DNA from: Thermocoleostomius sinensis A174
GTDB lineage: Bacteria; Cyanobacteriota; Cyanobacteriia; Elainellales; Elainellaceae
Direction of reading: 5' to 3'
DNA: 64,000 nucleotides
Assembly: GCF_026802175.1 (NCBI RefSeq)
Contig: NZ_CP113797.1
Coordinates: forward strand, 620,001 to 684,000
A program made the translations under genes and the position numbers. This document shows positions 38,126 to 46,991 of the stretch, piece after piece (position 1 is the first letter of the stretch; the number at the start of each line of letters is the position of its first letter). The notes below the pieces were generated by a model, which was given only the letters and a program-made list of their open reading frames with translations, did not search any database and was not told the DNA's origin.

Positions 38126-39454
38126 GTGGTACAGTCAGGTTCTAGACATCGTGATGACATCGTGAATGATCCCTGTTTCCAGCCTCAAGATTGTGAAGAC
38201 GCCCGTAATTTGAGCTTGACGCTAGTTCCGGCCGACTACCAAGTGTTATTGGAAGAGTTGCAACAAGCCCAGACGCTCGATCGAGAAAGAGTCGATCGCA
38301 TTCAGCAACTTGAGCAAGCATTAGATCAAGCCTTGGTTTGGCTGAATGATTTACGGGCGCAACTCACTGATCAAGCCCTGCTGGAAACACAGCTTGCTAA
38401 TACGGAAGAATATGCTCACGTACAGCAACAGGCCATTGCTCGCCTGAAGCTACAACTGGCAGATCAACAGCAAACACTTGATGTGCAACTGCTGGAAACT
38501 CAACAACGTGATCAAGCGATCCAAGAACTGATGGCTACGATCGAGACGATGACGCACACGCAGCAACAAGAATTGGAGCGCTTACGCTCGTTTATCACTC
38601 AAGATCAAGTTGAGGTTCAAACGCATCGCAGCCTGCTGACACAGCAAATTCAAGACCTTCAAACTACCTTGGAAACTCGACAGCAGCGCATTGCCGATCT
38701 AGAATCTGAGACCCTTTCTGCCCGCACCTTGGCAGCCACCCTGCGCGAACAACTGGCAACAGCCCAGCAACAAATCAAAGATCTCTCTGTCCGACTTCAG
38801 CAGTATCAGGCCGATTGGGCGCAATTAGAATCTCAACTGGCAGAAGTGCAGTCCGATCGCCAAACTGCTGTAAAGCTGCAATCGAGCATCAGCTTACCGA
38901 TCAACTTACCACTCCAGCGCTTATCTGCGAGTGAAGCTAACACCCTATTGGTTTCACTGCAACACGATCTGACGCGGGCGCATCGCCGAATTGAGATGTT
39001 GGAAAATCAACTAGCGCAGCAAACCCGGCTTCAGGCCCATTGGCAACAAAGCCATCAACAGCTAGAAGAGGAACGCGATCGGCTGCAAACCCGTACAGGA
39101 ATCTTGGAGCGGCAAACCGCAGAACTGCAAGAGCAAATTCTGCATCAAGCGCAACAGGCAACCGAGTATGAAACCGCTGTACAGTACTGGAAAGATCGCT
39201 ATCTAGCACAGCAACATCAACTCTCACAGTTGCATGAACTAGCTGAGCAAGTCTCATCGGAATTAGAACCAGACACAATCCCTTCAGCCTTGACAGACCT
39301 CCTGAACTCGCTGCTTACTCTAACCGCCAATACCGGCGAAACATTGCCACCTCCATCCATTCCCCTACCCAAATTCCCAACTCCCGAACTTCCCGACTTT
39401 TTGGTGCGTCGGCGCGATCGGGTCAAAGGACAGCGGCTTGGCTTGCGAGGCTAA
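38126..39454 (+). CDS. Long coiled-coil protein, unknown function
   Basis: GTG 38126 is preferred because GGAGG at 38115-38119 lies six bases upstream, giving 442 residues (MVQSGSRHRDDIV). From residue ~40 to ~390 the protein is almost continuous heptad coiled coil rich in Gln, Leu and Glu (QLEQALDQALVWLNDLRAQL, QQQIKDLSVRLQQYQADWAQ). The tail has PPPSIPLPKFPTPELPDFLV and ends in a basic KGQRLGLRG. No transmembrane or enzymatic motif. Such proteins often act as scaffolds or cytoskeletal-like elements; nothing in the neighbourhood narrows this. Confidence 0.75.
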   Translation: MVQSGSRHRDDIVNDPCFQPQDCEDARNLSLTLVPADYQVLLEELQQAQTLDRERVDRIQQLEQALDQALVWLNDLRAQLTDQALLETQLANTEEYAHVQQQAIARLKLQLADQQQTLDVQLLETQQRDQAIQELMATIETMTHTQQQELERLRSFITQDQVEVQTHRSLLTQQIQDLQTTLETRQQRIADLESETLSARTLAATLREQLATAQQQIKDLSVRLQQYQADWAQLESQLAEVQSDRQTAVKLQSSISLPINLPLQRLSASEANTLLVSLQHDLTRAHRRIEMLENQLAQQTRLQAHWQQSHQQLEEERDRLQTRTGILERQTAELQEQILHQAQQATEYETAVQYWKDRYLAQQHQLSQLHELAEQVSSELEPDTIPSALTDLLNSLLTLTANTGETLPPPSIPLPKFPTPELPDFLVRRRDRVKGQRLGLRG

Positions 39455-39477
39455 GTGCCTTGGGAAGCAGGAATTGG

Positions 39478-39560
39478 CGGTAAGAGTTGACAATGGGTAA
39501 TGGGTAATCGAAGTAAACCTGTCCTCTGTTCCTTACTCCCTACTCCCTATTCCCTAATTC
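39478..39560. repeat. Short degenerate tandem repeats
   Basis: Contains AATGGGTAATGGGTAAT and a run of ACTCCCT-like units (CTTACTCCCTACTCCCTATT) between two convergent genes. This resembles the short tandemly repeated repetitive sequences common in cyanobacterial intergenic DNA. Confidence 0.5.
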
Positions 39561-40145
39561 CTACCCACCAACTCGCAGGAGTTCTACATCAAAAATCAAG
39601 GTAGCGTTAGGAGGAATCACTCCACCGGCTCCTCGTGCTCCGTAGCCCAGTTCAGGGGGAATAATCAGCCGTCGCTGACCACCGACTTTCATGGTACTTA
39701 GCCCCTCATCCCACCCGCGAATCACTTGTCCGGCACCTAAGCGAAACGAGAAGGGGCGATTGCGATCGCGAGAACTGTCAAATTTGGTACCGTCTTCCAA
39801 CGTGCCGGTATAGTGAACTGTTACATTCTGTCCCGATTGCGGCATGGCTCCATCCCCTTCCTGAAGGTCGATGTAGCGCAATCCAGAGGGGGTAGTGATA
39901 ATCTCCTGATTTTCTTCCTGCATGAGATCTGTGGCATCAGTGCTAGAGGCTTGAGCAATTAGGGTGGAATTAGCTGCGGTGGTGGTGGAGATAGACGGAG
40001 GCTCAGCAAGCTGAGCAGCAATCGCCTCGCTGCCTCGCTGAGTCAGTTGCGCCACCACTAGAAAGACTGCACATGCCAGCATGATCCCAAAGCTAATTAG
40101 AATTTCCCGCAAAATCGACCTCCTTCGATCAAACTTGAAACCCAA
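39561..40145 (-). CDS. FKBP-type peptidyl-prolyl cis-trans isomerase
   Basis: A 194-residue isomerase exported or anchored by an N-terminal hydrophobic segment ([20 protein letters not shown]). After a Ser/Thr/Ala linker, residues ~85-194 form a complete FKBP domain: [78 protein letters not shown] and [10 protein letters not shown]. The aromatic pocket residues (Y, F, D, W, Y) are retained, so it should be active. Related proteins act in the thylakoid lumen or periplasm. It follows the phasin-like gene by 53 bp on the same strand. Confidence 0.93.
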   Translation of the reverse strand: MGFKFDRRRSILREILISFGIMLACAVFLVVAQLTQRGSEAIAAQLAEPPSISTTTAANSTLIAQASSTDATDLMQEENQEIITTPSGLRYIDLQEGDGAMPQSGQNVTVHYTGTLEDGTKFDSSRDRNRPFSFRLGAGQVIRGWDEGLSTMKVGGQRRLIIPPELGYGARGAGGVIPPNATLIFDVELLRVGG

Positions 40146-40198
40146 CCCTCAGTGTATATCAGCTAGGAGGCTTCAAGGCGATCGCTTAGGCTGATTGA

Positions 40199-40522
40199 CT
40201 ATCGCCACAGGCGGTTTTCTAGGTCACGAACTTGGCGCTCTAGGCGATCGATGCGTCCCCGCAGTTCATCCATCTCGTTTTGGCGTGGTACCCCTAATTC
40301 TTGTAGAACCGTCCGAAGCTGGCGGCGAAATTGAGCTTCCCAGTTGCTTTGCTCAGACTTCAACTGCTGCATCAGATCGTTAGCAAAATGAGAAGCTTGC
40401 TCTGGGTCGAGTTTGCCGTCTTTTACCCACTGATCGCTGACTTCTTTCATCTTTTCAGCAACCAAGGAGGTTGTGCCAATGCCAAGCATCAATAGCTGTT
40501 GAAGAAAATTGTTGTTGTCCAT
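40199..40522 (-). CDS. Phasin-like helical protein
   Basis: A 107-residue all-helical protein. It starts with a moderately hydrophobic helix (FLQQLLMLGIGTTSLVAEKM) and ends in a leucine-zipper-like coiled coil (MDELRGRIDRLERQVRDLEN). This is the pattern of small phasin / polyhydroxyalkanoate-granule-associated (PhaF-like) proteins. ATG 40522 follows GGAATCATT. It may be co-transcribed with the FKBP gene. No phaC/phaE genes are present in the window, so a granule role is only a family-based suggestion. Confidence 0.65.
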   Translation of the reverse strand: MDNNNFLQQLLMLGIGTTSLVAEKMKEVSDQWVKDGKLDPEQASHFANDLMQQLKSEQSNWEAQFRRQLRTVLQELGVPRQNEMDELRGRIDRLERQVRDLENRLWR

Positions 40523-40701
40523 AATGATTCCTTATTCTCTGCCTCCTGCTAGCCAAGATGATCGAACCCAGGCATGATAAAACTGAACGGCTTGCAGTTT
40601 ACAGTCTTATTCTGGCAAATGTTCTGCGAAATAATGCCGAGATGGAATTCTTGATAACCGATCGTTTGTTGTAGAGCAGTGATACACGAGATACACAATC
40701 T

Positions 40702-41061
40702 ATGGAAATTGAATGGTTGAAATTCCGGGTAAATCCCGATCGGCGCGAGGAGTTTGTGCAAAAGGATGCGGAGATTTGGACAGCGGCACTGTCGCAATAT
40801 CCCGGCTTCATTAGTAAGGAAGTCTGGATCAGCCCTGATGATTTAGCAGAGGTGGTACAGGTCATTCGCTGGGAAACGTTTGAGCAGTGGCAGGCCATTC
40901 CGCCTCAAGCGTTAGAACAAATCGAAGCCCAATTTAGACAGTCCATGGGCGATAGTTATGAGCTACTAGAATCCTCTCGCTATCAAATTCGCAAATTCTC
41001 GAATGAGACTGAACATCAATCTTTGAGACAAGCGCACCACCCCTATGGGCGAGGACGATAG
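40702..41061 (+). CDS. TIGR03792-type ABM-fold protein
   Basis: A 119-residue protein of the dimeric alpha/beta barrel (antibiotic biosynthesis monooxygenase-like) fold. Matches include MEIEWLKFRVNPDRREEFVQ, WTAALSQYPGFISKEVWI and VVQVIRWETFEQWQAIP. The family is conserved in cyanobacteria and has no proven reaction. It is followed 42 bp later by the zinc-ribbon gene on the same strand. The last ~15 residues (QAHHPYGRGR) are poorly conserved-looking. Confidence 0.75.
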   Translation: MEIEWLKFRVNPDRREEFVQKDAEIWTAALSQYPGFISKEVWISPDDLAEVVQVIRWETFEQWQAIPPQALEQIEAQFRQSMGDSYELLESSRYQIRKFSNETEHQSLRQAHHPYGRGR

Positions 41062-41102
41062 TGCAATAGGCTAGGATTGAGAAAACTGCGGTTAGATGTG
41101 CG

Positions 41103-41453
41103 ATGCCAGTTTGTCCTCGTTGTCAGCAATTTGTCGAATCCCAAGCGATCGTTTGTCCTACGTGTCGCCTCATGCTTAAAGCCCATGGGCATCCCGGTAT
41201 TCCCCTGTTTCGAGCCGAGGAGGATGAATACCTTTGCCAAACCTGTACCTATCATGAGGATGACACTTGTAACTTTCCGCAGCGACCCTTTGCTAAAGAA
41301 TGTACGCTGTATCATAATCCGCAGACTTCAACACAAGTATTGACCTATCGCCCTAGTCGGCAAGCGCTAGTGAAGCATTGGCTGCGGCGCAACGCCCCGC
41401 TGTTGATTGTGGTAGCGCTGTTGCTGATTAGCTTGTTGATTGCATTAAGTTAA
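41103..41453 (+). CDS. Zinc-ribbon membrane-anchored protein
   Basis: A 116-residue protein. Two cysteine pairs near the N terminus (CPRCQQFVESQAIVCPTC) form a zinc ribbon, and a second Cys/His cluster follows (CQTCTYHEDDTCNFPQRPF then KECTLYH). A C-terminal transmembrane helix (PLLIVVALLLISLLIALS) would anchor it with the zinc domain in the cytoplasm or stroma side. Conserved cyanobacterial hypothetical; possible redox or metal sensing is speculation. Confidence 0.72.
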   Translation: MPVCPRCQQFVESQAIVCPTCRLMLKAHGHPGIPLFRAEEDEYLCQTCTYHEDDTCNFPQRPFAKECTLYHNPQTSTQVLTYRPSRQALVKHWLRRNAPLLIVVALLLISLLIALS

Positions 41454-41490
41454 TGAAAACGACCTGATTGACAAATTGATTGACAAATTG

Positions 41491-41601
41491 CTGCCCCCTC
41501 ATCCCCCACCTCCTGCTCCCAGATGGGGCGACGGGAAGTCGAAACGATTGAGGGATTTTCAACGTCACTCTTCTTGAGAAGAGAGAGATGGGGTAAGGGT
41601 C
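41491..41601. repeat. Palindromic intergenic repeat, copy 1
   Basis: Diverged copy of a cyanobacterial G/C-rich intergenic palindrome: starts CCCCCTCATCCCCCACCTCC, carries GGGGCGACGGGAAG in the middle and ends GAGAGATGGGGTAAGGG. The end arms are complementary. It shares this order of words with the copy at 50652-50748. Confidence 0.55.
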
Positions 41602-41673
41602 ATCGAAGCTTGTCAGTCAATCAATGAAAACGGTTGAAATTCTTGATAAAATCACTTACTAATGCAGTTTAGA

Positions 41674-41747
41674 CGGGGCGTAGCGCAGCTTGGTAGCGCA
41701 CCACTTTGGGGTAGTGGGGGTCGTGGGTTCAAATCCCGCTGCTCCGA
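41674..41747 (+). tRNA. tRNA-Pro (anticodon GGG)
   Basis: 74 nt cloverleaf: acceptor CGGGGCG/TGCTCCG with G-U pairs, D-arm GCGC/GCGC, anticodon stem CCACT/AGTGG with loop TTGGGGT, T-arm GTGGG/CCCGC with TTCAAAT. Anticodon GGG reads CCC and CCU. Discriminator A; CCA is not encoded. Confidence 0.95.
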
Positions 41748-41839
41748 TGTGTCTGATTGAAGGCTTGATTCACCAGGTAGGTTGATTGATCGGGGCGATC
41801 GCCGATCGCCCTTCGATTGTTGTACAGCTTGTTACACGC

Positions 41840-42766
41840 TCAGGACTTGGTGCCCTCGTCCTCACCAATGATCGATCGAATGCCTTCCACAGTGGCGGGA
41901 ATGCTGCGCGGGTCCATGAACATGACCTTGCTGCTAGCGCTCGTGCCAATTTTGGAACCCATGTCGATGTAGTTCTGCGCCATCAAAAATTGCAGCGCTT
42001 CTCGCGCCCCCGGATCGGATTTCAGCATTTTGGCAATAATCTGAATCGCTTCGGCTGTGGCCTGAGCCTTCAGTACTTGCTCTTGTCGAGCCGCTTGGGC
42101 CCGCAGAATGGTGGCTTTTTGCTCAGCTTCAGCCTGTAAAATCTGGGCATCGGCACGCCCTCTAGCAGAGTTCACGGCTGAGTCTCGTTCACCTTCGGAG
42201 GTGAGAATAGCGGCCCGTTTGCGGCGTTCTGCCGACATCTGCAATTCCATCGACTCTTGCACAGCCTTGGAGGGAATAATATCGCGCAGTTCCACCCGCG
42301 TTACCTTAACGCCCCACGGGTCGGTGGCTATATCGAGTTCGCGCAATAAAACTTCGTTGATTTCCGATCGGGCAGTGAAGGTTTGATCGAGTTCCAGCTT
42401 GCCCATCTCGGCACGAATCTGCGTTAAGACCAAATTCACCATCGCCGATTGCAAATTTTGCACTTTGTAGAAAGCCTTCTCTAGATCAACAATCCGCCAG
42501 TAAACCACCGCATCAACTGAAATGGCAACATTATCGCGGGTGATGCACTGTTGTGGTGGCACATCCAAAACCTTTTCTCGAACCGTTTCGGAATAAGCAA
42601 TCCGTTCAACAAACGGCACCGTAAACCGTAGCCCTGGTTCCAACTTGCGGTTATAGCTGCCCAAGCGCTCAACCAAAGCTTCGTTTCCCTGATTAATGAT
42701 TCGGACGGAACCTGCCAAACTGGTGCCGCCCAGAACCAAAACAATAAGGGCAAAAATAAAGTCCAT
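41840..42766 (-). CDS. SPFH/Band-7 (stomatin-like) membrane protein
   Basis: A 308-residue stomatin/paraslipin-type scaffold. An N-terminal membrane helix ([20 protein letters not shown]) precedes the Band-7 domain ([76 protein letters not shown]). A long Ala/Glu/Gln-rich coiled coil follows ([40 protein letters not shown]). It forms large oligomers in membranes and is paired with NfeD in many bacteria; the NfeD gene lies 158 bp upstream on the same strand. GGAGG is well placed before ATG 42766. Confidence 0.92.
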   Translation of the reverse strand: MDFIFALIVLVLGGTSLAGSVRIINQGNEALVERLGSYNRKLEPGLRFTVPFVERIAYSETVREKVLDVPPQQCITRDNVAISVDAVVYWRIVDLEKAFYKVQNLQSAMVNLVLTQIRAEMGKLELDQTFTARSEINEVLLRELDIATDPWGVKVTRVELRDIIPSKAVQESMELQMSAERRKRAAILTSEGERDSAVNSARGRADAQILQAEAEQKATILRAQAARQEQVLKAQATAEAIQIIAKMLKSDPGAREALQFLMAQNYIDMGSKIGTSASSKVMFMDPRSIPATVEGIRSIIGEDEGTKS

Positions 42767-42924
42767 CTTAGACCTCCAAAGTGTGGATGTAGACCGCTAA
42801 TGCAACATCTTCTAACGTCTTCTAAAGTTCTTAGGTTGCCCCGATCGATCGGCTAGACCCTCAGCCGCAAACAAACGTTGAGTTGAATGCACCTACAGAT
42901 AGGATTCTTATCTAATCAAATGCT

Positions 42925-43356
42925 TCAGTGGTGCAGCAAATTGGCAGGCAAGACAATCAGCGTAGTGCCGCGTCGCTCCAAAACATACACTCGTTGATTT
43001 GCGGCAATGGTTAGATCGTCATCCTCACATCGAGCCTGCCACGAATTGCCTTCATACAGGACTCGCCCGGTTTGTCCCGGAAGAATTTCTGTTAATGTTT
43101 GTGCTTCTTTAGAATCTTCAATTTGACGATGTTTTCTGGGGGGAACCAGGCGACGCAGTAGGATAGTCAACACAATAGACAAGACGAGCCAAAGCGCAAC
43201 TTGTACTGAAAAAATCGGCACAGATAGGGCAAAAATTGCCACAATAATAGCGCTAAGGCCCATTGTCAATTCGATAAATGCCGTTGGTAGAACAAGTTCC
43301 AACATGCAAAGACTCACCCCTGCAATAATCCAGAATAATGGAGTGCCAAGCGACAT
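42925..43356 (-). CDS. NfeD-family membrane protein
   Basis: A 143-residue protein with three or four membrane helices (WIIAGVSLCMLELVLPTAFI, LSAIIVAIFALSVPIFSV, ALWLVLSIVLTILLRRLVPP). A C-terminal OB-fold (~75-143) includes LPGQTGRVLYEGNSWQARCE and ANQRVYVLERRGTTLIVLP. This is the short NfeD form, without the ClpP-like protease domain. It is encoded just upstream of the SPFH protein, its usual partner, which supports a shared membrane-microdomain role. Confidence 0.9.
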   Translation of the reverse strand: MSLGTPLFWIIAGVSLCMLELVLPTAFIELTMGLSAIIVAIFALSVPIFSVQVALWLVLSIVLTILLRRLVPPRKHRQIEDSKEAQTLTEILPGQTGRVLYEGNSWQARCEDDDLTIAANQRVYVLERRGTTLIVLPANLLHH

Positions 43357-43625
43357 AGCGAAACCTCGATCAACGTTTGTAAATTGAAGGCGTTAGGATG
43401 CAACCTGGGATATGCCTGTGTCATAACCAATGTGCCGCAGAGTTCGTCTTAAAAAAGGTTGCAGAATGCTGGCTACCAGTCCATCACCAGATTGTTGGTT
43501 GCCATTGGTTGTGAAGACACAGAGTTGCCAGAATATCGTTGCAGGCGGTATACCTAGTCCCAATCTAGCTTAGCCTTCTGTGATTTCGGTGCTCTGTCAG
43601 CTTATCTTTAGGGTAAGTATCCTAG

Positions 43626-45728
43626 ATGCGTATGAGCAGTTCCCCCATTTATCTTCAGTGTTCCAATCCCACCTGTCTGCACCCGGTTAATCCGATCGGT
43701 CAATCGGTCTGCGAGCGCTGTCAAGTTCCCCTGGTCTATCGCCATCTTTGGGCAATTGGGGACGGTGTGCGGCAAATTCCCGTCAATACCGTAGTGGGAG
43801 AGCGCTATCTGGTCAAGGCTCCTCAGATTTGGCTAGACACCAACCCAGGCACCGTGCCAGAAGTGCCAGAAGTGCTGCCAGGACGAATACTGCCCTATTT
43901 GCATTTGTATCCCCATCGCCTGCACATTCCCGAACTACATGGACTTTGTCCGCTGAGCGACAAATCGATCGCCTTACTCCTAGACAATGTGCCGATCGAC
44001 GAGACGGGAGCACTGCTACCATCGCTGGAATCAGTTTGGCCCACTGTTCCACCTGTACGGCAGGTGTACTGGCTCTGGCAACTTTTTCAACTGTGGGAAC
44101 CGCTTAATCACTATGGGGTGGCGTTAAGTTTGCTGCTGCCAGAAAATGTGCGGGTTCAAGGATGGCGGGTTCGGCTGCATCAGCTTTTGCGCAACCGCCA
44201 AGAACTGGAAATGCCGCTGGCTATTCGTCGGGAAGATTTAGACGATCGAGAACCGCCACCTACCCTGCCGCCGTCTTTTCCGCCGCCTGATCCTGCTGCC
44301 TCGCGAGATGTAAAAGCCCAAACGTTTCTACTGAAGGACTTGGCTGAGGTATGGTTACCGTGGATAGAACAGGCTCATGCGACCGTCAAAGCTCCTCTCC
44401 GTGCCATCTGCGCTGCGATGCAAACGGCCGCAGACACCGAACTTGGGCTACAGACGATTGCCACTCAACTGAACCATCTGCTGTTAGAGCAATCGGCCCA
44501 GTTGCCCGTGCACATTGAAGTAGTAGGTAAAACCGACACTGGTCCCCAACGATCGCATAACGAAGATGCCTGCTATCCTGATTCCCGCTATCCCGATCAG
44601 AACGACACGCTGCGGCCCCGCGTAGGGATTATTTGCGATGGCATTGGGGGGCATGAAGGTGGAGAAGTGGCGAGTCGGCGTGCCCTTGACGATCTCAAAC
44701 GGCTGACAGAGTATCTGCTAGCTGACTTTCAACATCAAACCAATCCCACCTTACCCAGCGAGGTTGCTGAACAGTTAGAGAGTCGCGTGCGGGTGGTCAA
44801 TAATGTTATTGCTGAACAAAACGATGCCCAAGGACGAGCGATGCGCCAACGCATGGGCACAACGTTGGTGATGGCTGTCCAGTTGCCGCAACAAGTGGAA
44901 ACTCCCTCAGGCGTGCGATCGGCCCATGAATTATATCTAGTGCATGTGGGCGATAGTCGGGCGTACTGGTTAACTCCTAACTATTGCCATTTGCTAACGC
45001 TGGATGATGATGTGGCCACCCGTGAAGTGCGGCTAGGACGGAGTGTTTACCAAGAAGCCCTTGAACGACCGGATGGAGGAGCCTTAACCCAGGCTTTAGG
45101 AACCCGCGATGCCGATGCCCTGCAACCGACGGTGCAACGGTTCATGGTGGAAGAAGATGGGCTGTTGTTGTTGTGCTCGGATGGACTGAGCGATAACGAT
45201 CGAGTGGAGCAAGCTTGGCAACAATTAACCCTACCGGTCTTTAGTGGCAAATGGTCCCTTGAAGAGGCGGTACAAGCTTGGATTGATGTGGCTAATCAAC
45301 GCAACGGACATGACAATACATCGGTCGTACTCATGCGGTTTGTTGTGACCCCCGCTTCAACCTTACCAGACTTAGAACCAGACTTAGATCGAGAAGCAGA
45401 GCCAAGCGCCACACCCGCTCCATCGATGCCACCAGCTCCAGCAAGTCCCGCCTCTGAAGCAGAGTTTGAGTTAACAGAAGCCTCGCGGGCCTTACTGTAC
45501 GATGAAGATGAGCCAACTCCGTCTCCTCCGTTTAGACCAAACCCTGGGCCATCACCCGAGTTCTTGTCGCCCCAAAAACCTTGGATACTAGGAGCGATCG
45601 TCGCTGTGATTGCAGGATTGTTGGGCTTTTTACTGTGGAGCCTTGTGAATTCTACAACTGTGACCCCTAGCGGCGAGTCTCCATCACTGCCCTTGCCAGA
45701 GACCGTATCGCCGCCGCCAAACCCCTAG
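43626..45728 (+). CDS. PP2C-type protein phosphatase with N-terminal zinc ribbon and C-terminal TM helix
   Basis: A 700-residue protein. Residues ~8-40 form a four-cysteine ribbon (CSNPTCLHPVNPIGQSVCER then CQ) like the CxNPxCxxPxNP heads of cyanobacterial Ser/Thr kinases. Residues ~45-270 are a poorly defined domain that may be a degenerate kinase-like lobe (VVGERYLVKAPQIWLD, GVALSLLLPENVRVQG). The PP2C catalytic domain (~300-580) is complete: SHNEDACYPDS, IICDGIGGHEGGEVAS, VHVGDSRAYWL, LLLCSDGLSDNDRV and GHDNTSVVL, so it should be an active Mn/Mg phosphatase. A Pro-rich linker leads to one TM helix (WILGAIVAVIAGLLGFLLWS). Confidence 0.88.
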   Translation: MRMSSSPIYLQCSNPTCLHPVNPIGQSVCERCQVPLVYRHLWAIGDGVRQIPVNTVVGERYLVKAPQIWLDTNPGTVPEVPEVLPGRILPYLHLYPHRLHIPELHGLCPLSDKSIALLLDNVPIDETGALLPSLESVWPTVPPVRQVYWLWQLFQLWEPLNHYGVALSLLLPENVRVQGWRVRLHQLLRNRQELEMPLAIRREDLDDREPPPTLPPSFPPPDPAASRDVKAQTFLLKDLAEVWLPWIEQAHATVKAPLRAICAAMQTAADTELGLQTIATQLNHLLLEQSAQLPVHIEVVGKTDTGPQRSHNEDACYPDSRYPDQNDTLRPRVGIICDGIGGHEGGEVASRRALDDLKRLTEYLLADFQHQTNPTLPSEVAEQLESRVRVVNNVIAEQNDAQGRAMRQRMGTTLVMAVQLPQQVETPSGVRSAHELYLVHVGDSRAYWLTPNYCHLLTLDDDVATREVRLGRSVYQEALERPDGGALTQALGTRDADALQPTVQRFMVEEDGLLLLCSDGLSDNDRVEQAWQQLTLPVFSGKWSLEEAVQAWIDVANQRNGHDNTSVVLMRFVVTPASTLPDLEPDLDREAEPSATPAPSMPPAPASPASEAEFELTEASRALLYDEDEPTPSPPFRPNPGPSPEFLSPQKPWILGAIVAVIAGLLGFLLWSLVNSTTVTPSGESPSLPLPETVSPPPNP

Positions 45729-45910
45729 CAGATCCACCGCTGCCCCTTTACCATCACCGATGGTTGAGGGTGAATGCGGTTGCCCGATCGCGAGTGAAAC
45801 ATCATGTGCAAAGATAATGAATGTCGTAAAACTGAATGTCGCAATCATCGCGATTGAGCAAAAACCTGCATAGCGATAAAGCAGATTGTTAAGGTTGTAA
45901 TGAAAAAATT

Positions 45911-46132
45911 ATGAAAGTTGGCGATCGTGTTCGTGTTAAAGAATCTGTTGTGGTTTATCACCACCCTCAGCACCGCAACGAAGCCTTTGATATCAAAGGA
46001 CTAGAAGGCGAAGTCATGGCGTTGGTGAATGAGTGGCAAGGAACGCCTATTAGTGCAAATTTTCCGGTTCTTGTTAAATTTGACGCCAAATTTAAAGCAC
46101 ATCTGCGAGAAAGCGAGCTGGAACTGATTTGA
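45911..46132 (+). CDS. ftrV: Ferredoxin-thioredoxin reductase variable chain
   Basis: The 73-residue non-catalytic subunit of FTR, which relays electrons from photosystem I ferredoxin to thioredoxin. It has the SH3-like barrel signature KVGDRVRVKESVVVYHHP, GLEGEVMALVNEWQGTPIS and FPVLVKFDAKFKAHLRESEL. It caps the catalytic chain, encoded elsewhere (ftrC not in window). Present only in oxygenic phototrophs, so it is also a lineage marker. Monocistronic. Confidence 0.93.
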   Translation: MKVGDRVRVKESVVVYHHPQHRNEAFDIKGLEGEVMALVNEWQGTPISANFPVLVKFDAKFKAHLRESELELI

Positions 46133-46518
46133 CGAATGGCAATGTGTTGATAGTGCTAGTCGTCAAGTATTCATCAAAAAGACAGGCGTTGCGGAGTGGA
46201 TGGATCGTCTCGTCAGGGTGTTTTGCGAAACGCTTTGACAATTGGGATCAAAATCGCTCAATCAAGCTTGAATTCAGCAACGCAGAAAGCAGAGCTTGAG
46301 GAACTAGGTCTAGTTGCAAATCTGGAATTAGAACAAGTCAGCAAAACAAAGAAGATCTCACCGCTTCTATGTAGGGGATGTCTATTCGGAAGCATCCGGT
46401 GAGATCTGTTCTCTTTTCTTGAATTTTTTCTAGATTGCCAACGCCGTATTTTGCCCTGAGCGATCAATTCGTATAGGTTACAGGTACTTGCGTAATTTGA
46501 AATTGATCTGAGAGGCAA
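46133..46518. other. Intergenic region with large inverted repeat
   Basis: 386 bp between ftrV and the convergent RHH-like gene. Its main feature is a perfect 11 bp inverted repeat at 46353-46407 (listed separately). A 68-codon plus-strand frame (46196-46402) runs into that repeat and has no recognisable family. Confidence 0.4.
46353..46407. repeat. Perfect 11 bp inverted repeat with structured loop
   Basis: AGATCTCACCG (46353-46363) and CGGTGAGATCT (46397-46407) are exact complements separated by 33 bases. Within the loop GGATG (46376-46380) can pair with CATCC (46393-46397 region). A T-rich stretch (TTCTCTTTTCTT) follows on the plus strand, so it may end transcription of ftrV or of an unannotated RNA. 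Confidence 0.5.
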
Positions 46519-46794
46519 CTAGTCATTGGAGCAGTGCACGGTGGTATCATCCTTGGCGATCGCTGGCTGATAATCGGTTCGTTCAGAGACTTGATTGTTA
46601 GAATGCACGAGTTCGCGTTGAGCCGCCTCAACAATAACGCGGCGCAGCCATTCAGTGCGATTCGGCAACGTTTGAATTAAGGCATGAATGGATGCCGGTA
46701 AACGGACTCCTACCACTTGTTTGGATAGGGGTTCGTCTCCCACTTGTGTGAAGGTTCCACCTTGAGATTTTTGCTTCGGATTCAACAGAGGCAT
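46519..46794 (-). CDS. Ribbon-helix-helix-like DNA-binding protein
   Basis: About 91 residues from ATG 46794 (MPLLNPKQKSQGG); an in-frame ATG at 46824 overlaps the first GTTAAC operator copy and is less likely. The core (~25-62) reads SKQVVGVRLPASIHALIQTL then PNRTEWLRRVIVEAAQREL: one beta strand followed by two helices, the ribbon-helix-helix pattern of small repressors. The tail is polar (HSNNQVSERTDYQPAIAKDD). It is divergent from two small genes, with three GTTAACNCGCT motifs between them, which fits autoregulation. Fold assignment is from pattern only. Confidence 0.6.
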   Translation of the reverse strand: MPLLNPKQKSQGGTFTQVGDEPLSKQVVGVRLPASIHALIQTLPNRTEWLRRVIVEAAQRELVHSNNQVSERTDYQPAIAKDDTTVHCSND

Positions 46795-46823
46795 AGGGTT
46801 TTCCCATCGTAGTACCCCTACCA

Positions 46824-46935
46824 TGTTAACCCGCTTTTGTTGATATAGTACACTTAGTTTGTTAACGCGCTAGTTTTCGTAAGATTAATTTGTATAAAAA
46901 GACTATTTTTCTTCAAAAAAGCGTGTTAACCAATA
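46824..46935. promoter_or_regulatory. Triple GTTAACNCGCT operator-like array
   Basis: Three related words lie between divergent genes: GTTAACCCGCTTTT from 46825, GTTAACGCGCTAGTTTT from 46861, and, on the opposite strand, GTTAACACGCTTTTTT ending at 46930. Shared consensus is GTTAACNCGCT plus T-run; spacings are 36 and about 64 bp. One copy touches the minus-strand gene start. The third lies 28 bp upstream of TATAAT 46959-46964. Confidence 0.6.
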
Positions 46936-46958
46936 AAGCCAATTTGTACTAGTCTTGC

Positions 46959-46964
46959 TATAAT
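46959..46964 (+). promoter_or_regulatory. Consensus -10 box of the small-gene pair
   Basis: TATAAT 28 bp upstream of ATG 46992, with GGAG at 46981-46984 as ribosome-binding site. No good -35 box is seen at the expected position, while operator copy 3 lies just upstream, suggesting regulated or activator-dependent transcription. Confidence 0.5.
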
Positions 46965-46991
46965 AAAAAGGCATAGAGATGGAGTTGCTCG

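Noticed and set aside
46185-46260. Possible tRNA-like sequence GCGTTGCGGAGTGGATGGATCG
   Set aside because: No T-arm or complementary acceptor stem can be formed at the expected distance.
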